DNA from: UTCFX2 sp963827155
GTDB taxonomy: Bacteria > Chloroflexota > Anaerolineae > Anaerolineales > UBA4823
DNA: 64,000 nucleotides
Direction of reading: 5' to 3'
Assembly (NCBI GenBank): GCA_963827155.1
Contig: CAWGZV010000002.1
Coordinates: 2,914,001 to 2,978,000, forward strand
Each line of letters starts with the position of its first letter. Positions within the stretch are counted from its first letter, which is position 1. This document shows, piece after piece, positions 46,061 to 53,330 of the stretch. Both the position numbers and the translations under genes were made by a program. The notes under the pieces are model-generated. The model did no database searches, had not been told where the DNA came from, and was given only the letters and a program-made list of their open reading frames with translations.

Positions 46061-47311
46061 ATGCCTTCCCCCGAAGAGAAACCCTTTTTTATGCGCGATC
46101 CCTGGACTTACGATCCAGCCAGAAAAGCAATCCCCCGCCCTGACCCCCAGCTTGGCTTCGAAACCCGCCTACTGCACGCGGGCTTTCACCCCCTGAAAAA
46201 CGTTGAGCAGTTCCGGGCTTTTGTCCCACCGATCGCCCAATCCATGACATATCCTTACACCGCCTTCGATCAATTCCCGGATTTTATCTACGGGCGCAGC
46301 AAAACCCCCACAACCAGTGTACTGGAAGAACGCCTTGCTGCGTTGGAAGGTGGAGAAGGCGCCGTCACCGCCGGCTCGGGCTCTCAAGCACTCTTCAATC
46401 TTATCTTCACGATTGCCAGACCTGGCGATAACGTGGTCACCTCGCTCAACACCTTCGGAGAAGGTTATAAACAAGCCGTTTCGATTTTCCCTGAACGCTG
46501 CAATGTCGAATTCCGCTTCGTTAAGGATTTCACCAAACCTGAAGCATGGGACCGCCTGATCGATTCGCGAACTCGCCTTGTCTGGGTGGAGACTCCCAGC
46601 AATCCCTGCCTGCTGGTGACCGACATCGCAGCAGTTGCGAATGTTGCCCACGCCCGAAAGGTTCCGCTGCTTGTCGACAACACGACTGCAACGGCGGCGC
46701 TCCAGAAACCGATGGACCTCGGCGCCGATATCATCCTGCTCTCGCTGACCAAGTTTCTTTGCGGCAATGCCACGGTGCTGGGAGGCGCAATTGTGGGTCC
46801 TGAATCGCTGGTTGAGGACATCCGCTGGAATACTACCGAGTTTGTCGGGGCGATCCTCCAGCCGCTCGACGCCTGGTTGATGCTGCAGTATTTGGAGACT
46901 CTCAGCCTGCGAATGGATCGCCACAGCGCCAACGCCCAGGCTGTCGCCGAATACTTAACCAACCACCCAAAAGTGAGGCATGTTAATTATCCTGGTCTGT
47001 CGAATCACCCGCAGTTCGAGCTGGCGAAACGGCAGATGAAATCTAACGGCGGGCTGCTGTCATTTGTCGTGCCAGGCGGGATGAAAAGCGCCGAGATTGT
47101 GATGAACAATTTTGCGCTGGTGGTTCACGCAGTCACCTTTGGAACAAGCCGCACGATCTGCATGCATCCTCGTACCATTACTCACGAACATATGACCCAG
47201 TCTGAACGTGACGAAGCTGGCATAGACGATGGTCTTATCCGCCTCTCGGTGGGTTTAGAAAACCCCGCCGACATCATTCAAGATCTTGATCAGGCGCTCG
47301 CCAGATTGTGA
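46061..47311 (+). CDS. Methionine gamma-lyase / Cys-Met metabolism PLP enzyme
   Basis: 416 residues of the Cys/Met-metabolism family. The phosphate-binding TAGSGSQALFNLI, YGRSKTPTTSVLEERLA (with the substrate-shaping Tyr77), aspartate D206 in LLVDNTTATA and Schiff-base K231 in LSLTKFLCGNATVLGG are all present. The N-terminal extension (MPSPEEKPFFMRDPWT) is not family-typical. Cleavage of methionine-like thioethers (methionine gamma-lyase) or O-acetylhomoserine sulfhydrylation are both possible from the motifs. It follows mttB by 25 bases and is coupled to the racemase gene by overlap, so it probably acts in the same pathway. Confidence 0.87.
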   Translation: MPSPEEKPFFMRDPWTYDPARKAIPRPDPQLGFETRLLHAGFHPLKNVEQFRAFVPPIAQSMTYPYTAFDQFPDFIYGRSKTPTTSVLEERLAALEGGEGAVTAGSGSQALFNLIFTIARPGDNVVTSLNTFGEGYKQAVSIFPERCNVEFRFVKDFTKPEAWDRLIDSRTRLVWVETPSNPCLLVTDIAAVANVAHARKVPLLVDNTTATAALQKPMDLGADIILLSLTKFLCGNATVLGGAIVGPESLVEDIRWNTTEFVGAILQPLDAWLMLQYLETLSLRMDRHSANAQAVAEYLTNHPKVRHVNYPGLSNHPQFELAKRQMKSNGGLLSFVVPGGMKSAEIVMNNFALVVHAVTFGTSRTICMHPRTITHEHMTQSERDEAGIDDGLIRLSVGLENPADIIQDLDQALARL

Positions 47312-48105
47312 GGACTGCTATGTACCAGAGCAGAGATCCTGGCATTCGGATGATCCGGGCACGTAAAGGTTTCAAACTATACGGTATGGGGCTCGGCATC
47401 CTGGTACTTGATGATGTTTATCCGGGATTCCCGGGCGACGTGCGCAATGCCAGCGCTTATCCATTTCCAATCCAGTTCGAGATCGTTGAAGGGATCGACA
47501 TCCAAAAGCTGGTAAACGCTGAGGACAAATCACCCTGCCTGGAGCCTGTCCTGAAAGCCGCCAGAAACCTGGAGCGTCTTGGCTGCCGCGCAATTGCCGG
47601 AGAATGCGGATATTTCGCATATTTCCAGCGCGAAGTGGCAGGTGCGGTCGATGTCCCGGTCTTTATGTCCAGCCTGCTCCAGGTGCCTTTTGCCCAGACC
47701 CTTCTAGGACCAGATCAGGTGGTTGGCATCCTGATGTCAGGCGCAGACTGTCTCACCGACCACCATCTAGAATCGGTGGGCATCACCCTCGGGAGCAATT
47801 ACGTGATCGGCGGGGCTATGGATGATTTTCAATGTGTGGAATTCGACCACCTCTGGACCGAAGGGCTGCGTCCAGACCCGCCTGCTGCCGATTACCAGAA
47901 AGCAGAAGAGGAATTTCTTCCGATCGCGATCGATTTTTACAACCGATATCCAAACATGGGCGCGATGGTGCTCGAATGCACTGGCTTCCCTCCATTCGCC
48001 AGGGCACTCCAGCGAGAGATCCATATTCCAATCTTCAGCTGGGGTACGCTCCTTGATTATGCCTATTCTGTAGTGGTCCATCGCGATTACTACGGTCATG
48101 TCTGA
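47308..48105 (+). CDS. Aspartate/glutamate racemase-superfamily protein
   Basis: 265 residues with the two-cysteine catalytic arrangement of the Asp/Glu/hydantoin racemase family: C100 in AIAGECGYFAYF and C224 in GAMVLECTGFPPF. These cofactor-free enzymes racemise amino acids or cleave related malonates. The start is a GTG that overlaps the lyase stop; an ATG at 47320 is possible. Here it would supply or convert one stereoisomer of an amino acid for the adjacent PLP enzymes. The exact substrate is unknown. Confidence 0.85.
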   Translation: MRTAMYQSRDPGIRMIRARKGFKLYGMGLGILVLDDVYPGFPGDVRNASAYPFPIQFEIVEGIDIQKLVNAEDKSPCLEPVLKAARNLERLGCRAIAGECGYFAYFQREVAGAVDVPVFMSSLLQVPFAQTLLGPDQVVGILMSGADCLTDHHLESVGITLGSNYVIGGAMDDFQCVEFDHLWTEGLRPDPPAADYQKAEEEFLPIAIDFYNRYPNMGAMVLECTGFPPFARALQREIHIPIFSWGTLLDYAYSVVVHRDYYGHV

Positions 48106-48217
48106 CACTTTGAAAATCGAAAAATAGGTCTTCCACCTTCTAGACAGATTGTTAAATCATTATCTGTGAATATCAAAGGTAAAATCGGGTATCCATTCTC
48201 ATCAGGAGTCATCCCTC

Positions 48218-49381
48218 ATGGATTTTGCAGACCGTGTAACCGCTCTTGCCCCTGAAGGGGCATATTATATGCTCGCCCACGCCCAGGCGCTAGAAGCTGT
48301 CGGGAGAGACATCATCCACCTGGAGGTCGGTCAGCCCGATGTCCCTACCTTCGAAAACGTATCTCAGGCAGGCATTGATGCAATCGAGGAAGGGTACGTT
48401 CGCTATACGCCATCCGCCGGCATCCCAGCGCTGCGCAAGGCTATCGCGGCGGACGCCGGCGACCGACGCGGGGTAACCTTCGAGGCATCCCAGGTTGTAG
48501 TTGGTCCAGGCGCTAAACCAGCCCTTTTCTTTCCAACACTTGCGCTCGTTCGCCCCGGGGATGAGGTAATCTATCCCGATCCTGGTTTCCCAACTTACAA
48601 AGCGATGATTGAGGTTGCTGGAGGCATTCCGGTCCCTGTCCCGCTCCGCGAAGAGCAGGACTTTTCCTTTGACCTCGATGCATTCGATAATCTGCTCAGC
48701 GATAAGACCCGCATGATCATTCTGAACTCACCCAGCAATCCAACGGGTGGGGTCATGCCGGTTTATGCACTCGAACACATCGCGGCTGCCGCCCGTGATC
48801 GCGATATCTGGGTCCTGACGGACGAAATTTACGCCCGCCTGGTTTATGATGCTCCAGCCCCCAGTATCGTCTCACTGCCGGGAATGCTTGAACGCACGAT
48901 CATCTGCGATGGATTTTCCAAGACCTATGCAATGACCGGCTGGCGGCTTGGCTACGGGATCATGCCCAATCCGCTGGCTGAACGCGTCGAGCTCCTTCTC
49001 ACCCATTCCATCGGCTGCACCGCCTCTTTCACCCAAATCGCAGGGATCGAGGCCATCCAGGGTCCCCAAGAGCGCGTGGAAGAAGTCCTGGGGGAGTACA
49101 AGCGCCGTCGTGAGGTGCTCGTCAACGGCCTTAACGCGATCCCTGGCATTCACTGCCGCATGCCGCAAGGGGCATTCTATGTCTTTCCCAACATTACCGA
49201 GTTAGGTAAGAAATCCGACTGGCTGGCTGACTATCTGCTTGATACCAGCGGCGTCGCTTTGCTCCCGGGTACATCCTTCGGCAAATACGGGGAAGGCTTC
49301 CTGCGGCTTTGTTTTGCCAACTCAATGGCAAACATTCAGGATGCCGTCGAGCGGATCGCCAGCGCCGTGTCTCGTCTCTAG
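48218..49381 (+). CDS. Class I/II PLP aminotransferase (AspC-like)
   Basis: 387 residues, fold type I. Motifs: HLEVGQPDVPTF, VVVGPGAKPALF, the substrate-carboxylate region NSPSNPTGG with N174, D202 in LTDEIYARLVY and Schiff-base K235 in DGFSKTYAMTGWRLGYG. The specificity (aspartate, aromatic or branched acid) cannot be told from these motifs. A 112-base gap separates it from the racemase, possibly with its own promoter, and a terminator-like hairpin follows. It is the amino-group step of the island. Confidence 0.9.
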   Translation: MDFADRVTALAPEGAYYMLAHAQALEAVGRDIIHLEVGQPDVPTFENVSQAGIDAIEEGYVRYTPSAGIPALRKAIAADAGDRRGVTFEASQVVVGPGAKPALFFPTLALVRPGDEVIYPDPGFPTYKAMIEVAGGIPVPVPLREEQDFSFDLDAFDNLLSDKTRMIILNSPSNPTGGVMPVYALEHIAAAARDRDIWVLTDEIYARLVYDAPAPSIVSLPGMLERTIICDGFSKTYAMTGWRLGYGIMPNPLAERVELLLTHSIGCTASFTQIAGIEAIQGPQERVEEVLGEYKRRREVLVNGLNAIPGIHCRMPQGAFYVFPNITELGKKSDWLADYLLDTSGVALLPGTSFGKYGEGFLRLCFANSMANIQDAVERIASAVSRL

Positions 49382-49387
49382 AAAACC

Positions 49388-49421
49388 AGCGGCAGTCTCC
49401 CCATCTGAACTGCCGCTTTTC
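49388..49421 (+). terminator. Hairpin with T run after the aminotransferase
   Basis: AGCGGCAGT at 49388-49396 pairs with ACTGCCGCT at 49409-49417, followed by TTTCATTTTC. The next gene starts only 18 bases later, so it may be an internal attenuator that lowers expression of the second mttB. Confidence 0.75.
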
Positions 49422-49439
49422 ATTTTCAGGAGGTACCTC

Positions 49440-50912
49440 GTGACCCTAACCAATTATGCCGCTCATCAGACGCCACAGTTCCGAGTCCTGACAAATTCAC
49501 AATGCCGCGAGATCTATCTTGCGACGCTCGAATGCCTGAACCGGGTCGGCGTTCTCGTCCATGAACAGGAATCACGAAATCTGCTGGTCTCCGCCGGCGC
49601 CACAGTCGACGGAGATCGAGTTTTCATCCCGCCCCATATCATCCAGGATGCGATCGCATCTGCACCGCGGACCTACACCCTTTGGGGCCGAGATCCCAAC
49701 CGCGAGCTGCGGATTTCACCCGATCGCGTCTATTATGGTCCAGGTCCCACCTGCACCTTCTTCCAGGATCCTGGTACCGGAAATCGGCGCAAAGCTAGGC
49801 GCGGCGACGCTGGTCTGGCAGCCCTGGTCTGCGACGCACTCCCGAATATTGACTTTGTCATGAGCCTCAGCCTTTACGACGATGTCACCCCGGTGCTCTC
49901 TCCGGTATATGAGTTTGCCGACATGATCGTGAAAACCGGCAAACCGATCGTCGCCTGGGCGAATGATCTGGACACACTCAAAGACATTCACCAGATCGCG
50001 ATTTTAGCTGCGGGCAGCGAGCCGGCGCTGCGCAGAAGACCAATATTCGCCTATTTTGCCTCTTACGAATCTCCCCTGAGGCATGGCGAAAAACAGATCG
50101 CCAATCTGATCTGGGCAAGTCGCCACGGCATCCCGATTGTCTACCTGGGTGGTCCTACCCCAGGTCTGGATGCCCCCGTCACCGGCGCCAGCGCGCTGGT
50201 AATCTTTCTTTCTGCAGCGCTAAGCGGCCTCGCGATCGTACAGCTTGCCCAGCGCGGCGCGCCGATGATGATCGGTGGGGTGCTATCCGCAATGGACCTG
50301 CGCAATGCTCGCCCTGCCTACGGCTCTCCTGAAATGAGCCTGCACGCCGCTGCCGCTGCCGATATTACCCGTTATCTTGGGCTGCCATTCATGGGGACCG
50401 CCGGTGCATCTGAGAGCAAACTGCTCAATTCGCAGGCTGCGGTCGAGGCCTCCATCGAAATCCTCATGGCCGGGTTGAGCGGCGCCGGCATGGTTCACGA
50501 CGTCGGTTTTCTGGACTGCGCCGACATCGGCTCGTTGGAAATGCTTGTGATGTGCGACGAGATCATCAGTCACGTCCGCCGGATGCTGCGCGGTCTGGTG
50601 GTGGACCATGAGACGATCATGCTCGAACTGATCGAAAAAGTTGGCCCGGGAAAACATTTCATCGCCGAGCGCAAGTCTTCTTCCCTCAGCCGCCGTGAGA
50701 TCTGGGTACCAACCTTGATGGACCGAGAAGCGTACACCGTCTGGGAAAAGAAAGGCTCAAAAAGCATGGAGCAGCGGGTCCGCGAGCGTCTGACGAACAT
50801 TCTCGAAACCCACATCCCCACGCCGCTCCCCGACGGGGCGGATGCAAAGATCCAGCTCATTCTGAAGGATGCTGAACGGCGGACAGGACCTGCGGACGGC
50901 AGCCACCGCTGA
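49440..50912 (+). CDS. Second MttB-family methyltransferase, non-pyrrolysine
   Basis: 490 residues, a paralog of the gene at 44.6 kb with conserved blocks LTNSQCREIYLATLECLNRVG, YGPGPTCTFFQDPGTGNRR, TGKPIVAWANDLD, GIPIVYLGGPTPG and GTAGASESKLLNSQAAVE, but clearly diverged. It too lacks an in-frame TAG, so it is not pyrrolysine dependent. The start is a GTG behind AGGAGG at 49428-49433; the frame is open further upstream but that overlaps the aminotransferase. Two different MttB enzymes in one island suggest two methylated substrates or two successive demethylations. Confidence 0.9.
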   Translation: MTLTNYAAHQTPQFRVLTNSQCREIYLATLECLNRVGVLVHEQESRNLLVSAGATVDGDRVFIPPHIIQDAIASAPRTYTLWGRDPNRELRISPDRVYYGPGPTCTFFQDPGTGNRRKARRGDAGLAALVCDALPNIDFVMSLSLYDDVTPVLSPVYEFADMIVKTGKPIVAWANDLDTLKDIHQIAILAAGSEPALRRRPIFAYFASYESPLRHGEKQIANLIWASRHGIPIVYLGGPTPGLDAPVTGASALVIFLSAALSGLAIVQLAQRGAPMMIGGVLSAMDLRNARPAYGSPEMSLHAAAAADITRYLGLPFMGTAGASESKLLNSQAAVEASIEILMAGLSGAGMVHDVGFLDCADIGSLEMLVMCDEIISHVRRMLRGLVVDHETIMLELIEKVGPGKHFIAERKSSSLSRREIWVPTLMDREAYTVWEKKGSKSMEQRVRERLTNILETHIPTPLPDGADAKIQLILKDAERRTGPADGSHR

Positions 50913-51082
50913 GGTGGATGTCGATATTGCTCAATCCCACAGCTTAGCAAAGCAAAGAGCAACCTGGTCGAATTTCCAGGTAGCCGACTACCCGTTTCGG
51001 CGATGTGCAGCCGCGCCGGAGGCGTTATATTCTCTACAGGCGAGGATATTAATAAGCCACCTTTAGAATAGGAGATCGGAAT

Positions 51083-51991
51083 ATGAACACTGAAAATAAT
51101 CCTCTAGTTTCCCTATCAAACGCCATGGCGGATGCGGTCGAGAAAGCTGGTCAATTTACCGTCCTGGTCGATGCCCGCCGCCGCCTACCAGCCACCGGGA
51201 TTGCGTACTCCGCGAACCTGGTCCTCACTGCCGATCATGCCGTCGAGCGCGATGAAGATATCCATATCCTGCTCCCAAAGGGTGATCAGGTATCTGCAAG
51301 CATTGCCGGCCGCGATCCTGGCAGCGACCTGGCGCTTCTCCGTCTTAAAGATAATGCTCTTTCAGCAGCAGTTCCCGCTCCTCAGACTGCCCGCCTCGGT
51401 CAGATCGTGATTGCGGTCGGACGACCATCCAGCGAAGGTCTCCAGGTCAGTTTGGGCGTGATCAGCGCGATCGGCGGTCCGGCGCGAACAGGCAGGGGCG
51501 GGCTGCTTGAGCAGTTCCTTCGCACAGACGCGATCCCCTATCCTGGTTTTTCCGGAGGTCCGTTGATCGATGCTTACGCCAACGTGCTTGGCATCAACAC
51601 CTCTGGCGCAGCCCGCGGCGTGTCCCTCACCATCCCTTCAAATCTGGCATGGGCGACAGCAAAGACGCTTGCCGAGCACGGCCATATCCGGCGGGGCTAC
51701 CTGGGAATTCGCAGCCAGCCGGTCGAACTGCCCGCCTCCCAGCGCCAGTTATTGAAGCGCGAACAAGATGCTGGACTTCTGCTGGTCAGCGTCGAAAACG
51801 GGAGCCCGGCGTCGGAAGGTGGATTGATGGTCGGCGATATCCTGGTTGGGATCGCCGGGCAGCAAATCGAAGATCCCGATCAGCTCCTCTCCAGGCTGGC
51901 AGGCGAAATTGTCGGTCATCTCACCCCGTTTGAGATCATGCGCGGAGGCCAATTGGTCACAATTCAAGTTAAAATTGGGGAGAGGCAGTAA
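51083..51991 (+). CDS. HtrA/DegP-like serine protease with PDZ domain, no signal peptide
   Basis: 302 residues. Trypsin-fold catalytic triad: H52 (VLTADHAV), D82 (GSDLALLRL) and S157 (PGFSGGPL). A PDZ domain follows at about 195-295 (RGYLGIRSQPVELP, VGDILVGIAGQQIEDPDQLL). The N terminus (MNTENNPLVSLSNAMADAVEKAG) has no signal peptide or membrane helix, which is unusual for HtrA enzymes and implies a cytoplasmic protease. Its stop overlaps the next protease gene by one base, and GGAG precedes the ATG. Confidence 0.9.
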   Translation: MNTENNPLVSLSNAMADAVEKAGQFTVLVDARRRLPATGIAYSANLVLTADHAVERDEDIHILLPKGDQVSASIAGRDPGSDLALLRLKDNALSAAVPAPQTARLGQIVIAVGRPSSEGLQVSLGVISAIGGPARTGRGGLLEQFLRTDAIPYPGFSGGPLIDAYANVLGINTSGAARGVSLTIPSNLAWATAKTLAEHGHIRRGYLGIRSQPVELPASQRQLLKREQDAGLLLVSVENGSPASEGGLMVGDILVGIAGQQIEDPDQLLSRLAGEIVGHLTPFEIMRGGQLVTIQVKIGERQ

Positions 51992-52596
51992 TGGATCTTT
52001 CAGCTGGTTTAGCGCAATCTGCAGGAGAGGCTTTAGAGAGCGTCTGCCGCAGTCTGGTTGTCCTGCGCAGCGGACACAGCGGTGTGGGCGCAGGAGTCGT
52101 TTGGGGTGGATCACCCAACGGCGGCACGCTGATCCTGACCAACAATCACGTTGTTGAACAAGGGAACAATCTGCAGCTCGAGCTCGAAGATGGCTCAGTT
52201 TGGAACAGCCGTTTGCTCGCTAACGATCCCGAGATTGATCTGGCGCTGATTGAAATCGATGCAGCCTTTACGCCGTCTATCCCTGTTGCTGATTATCCAG
52301 GTTTGCGCGTCGGCGAACTGATCCTGGCGGTCGGGCATCCCTGGGGTCAGCGCCGGACGGTTACTGCGGGTATGGTGAGCGCAATCAGCAAAGCAAGAAC
52401 GACCGGCCCTCGGCGTGAGATCGAAATCATCCGCTCGGATGCTGCCCTTGCCCCAGGGAACTCTGGTGGTCCGCTGGTAAACGCGGCTGGAGAGATGGTT
52501 GGCATCAATACCATGATTTTGGGCGGCGATCAGGCAATCGCAATTCCAAGCCATCTCGCCCAAGAATTCGTCGAAAGAGCCCTGGCAAAGATGTGA
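51991..52596 (+). CDS. Small trypsin-like serine protease, no signal peptide or PDZ
   Basis: 201 residues containing only the protease domain: H53 (LTNNHVVEQ), D83 (EIDLALIEI) and S158 (ALAPGNSGGPLVN). It has neither signal peptide nor PDZ. Its organisation, one-base overlap with the PDZ protease and four-base overlap with the regulator, suggests three proteins made in a fixed ratio. It may form a hetero-oligomer with the larger protease. Active site is intact, so it is not a decoy. Confidence 0.89.
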   Translation: MDLSAGLAQSAGEALESVCRSLVVLRSGHSGVGAGVVWGGSPNGGTLILTNNHVVEQGNNLQLELEDGSVWNSRLLANDPEIDLALIEIDAAFTPSIPVADYPGLRVGELILAVGHPWGQRRTVTAGMVSAISKARTTGPRREIEIIRSDAALAPGNSGGPLVNAAGEMVGINTMILGGDQAIAIPSHLAQEFVERALAKM

Positions 52597-53246
52597 TCCG
52601 GGTCGCGATCCTGGCTTCCACCAGCACCCTGCGTTATGGTCTGCGCTCGATCTTGACCAGCGCATCTGTCCTTTCGGATTCGCACAGCGAATCCGAGGTA
52701 GCTTTTGAATCCGGGAGCATCATTGAATTTCTGCAGGCAAATCCTCAAGTAGATGTCTTGCTGTTGGACAGCGAGCTGATCGATCAACCCAGCCTGGCGA
52801 GGATCGCTGCCAGTCAGGAAGGTCAGTTAGGCATCATCGTCCTCACCGGCGACCCAGCACCTGCTCGAATTCTAAAGCAGCTCCCGCTGCGCGGCTGGGG
52901 GCTGATTCCGATGGACGTATCTGTCGATGAACTTCAAGCTGCCGTTCAGGCTGTCGCCGAGGGGCTGCTGGTTGGCGCTCCCGAGCTGCTGGCGCCGCTC
53001 CTTTCCGATAGCCTGATAAGCGTTTCAACAGAAATGGGGCAGCCGCACGAGACCCTCACCAGCCGCGAGCTTCAGATCTTGCAGCTGTTGGCACTCGGAT
53101 TGGCGAACAAGCAGATCGCCCAAAAGCTCGCGATCAGCGAACACACGGTAAAATTCCACATCTCATCAATCTACACAAAATTAGGGGTTGCAAGCCGCAC
53201 TGAGGCTGTGCGTTCGGGGATGCAGCGCGGGTTAATCACCCTTTAA
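52593..53246 (+). CDS. LuxR/NarL-family regulator with degenerate receiver
   Basis: 217 residues. The C-terminal HTH is LTSRELQILQLLALGLANKQIAQKLAISEHTVKFHISSI. The receiver retains the phosphoacceptor-like D59 (VLLLDSELID) but the acidic pair near the start of strand 1 reads ILAST and the conserved lysine region reads LIPMDVSVDEL, so phosphotransfer is doubtful. It may be controlled by ligand or protein binding instead. GTG start overlapping the protease stop. No histidine kinase is adjacent. A strong terminator closes the three-gene operon. Confidence 0.88.
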   Translation: MIRVAILASTSTLRYGLRSILTSASVLSDSHSESEVAFESGSIIEFLQANPQVDVLLLDSELIDQPSLARIAASQEGQLGIIVLTGDPAPARILKQLPLRGWGLIPMDVSVDELQAAVQAVAEGLLVGAPELLAPLLSDSLISVSTEMGQPHETLTSRELQILQLLALGLANKQIAQKLAISEHTVKFHISSIYTKLGVASRTEAVRSGMQRGLITL

Positions 53247-53251
53247 ATATA

Positions 53252-53286
53252 AGAGCTCTGGACGGCAATCTTCCAGAGCTCTTTCT
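53252..53286 (+). terminator. Rho-independent terminator
   Basis: AGAGCTCTGGA at 53252-53262 pairs perfectly with TCCAGAGCTCT at 53272-53282, then TTCTC. It ends the protease/LuxR operon and could also stop the convergent gene. Confidence 0.85.
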
Positions 53287-53330
53287 CTGATTAAAGTCCG
53301 GGAAAAATCGAAGAACTGAATGCTTTTGCC

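Noticed and set aside
46169..46924. A 251-residue open frame on the minus strand
   Set aside because: It is an antisense shadow of the methionine-gamma-lyase-like gene, without a family match or start context.
49239..49439. N-terminal extension of the second mttB into the aminotransferase gene
   Set aside because: The extension is out of the family and overlaps the aminotransferase; the AGGAGG and GTG at 49440 give a normal MttB start.
44593..50912. Pyrrolysine-encoding MttB genes
   Set aside because: Neither methyltransferase has an in-frame TAG. Both reading frames are uninterrupted to normal family lengths.
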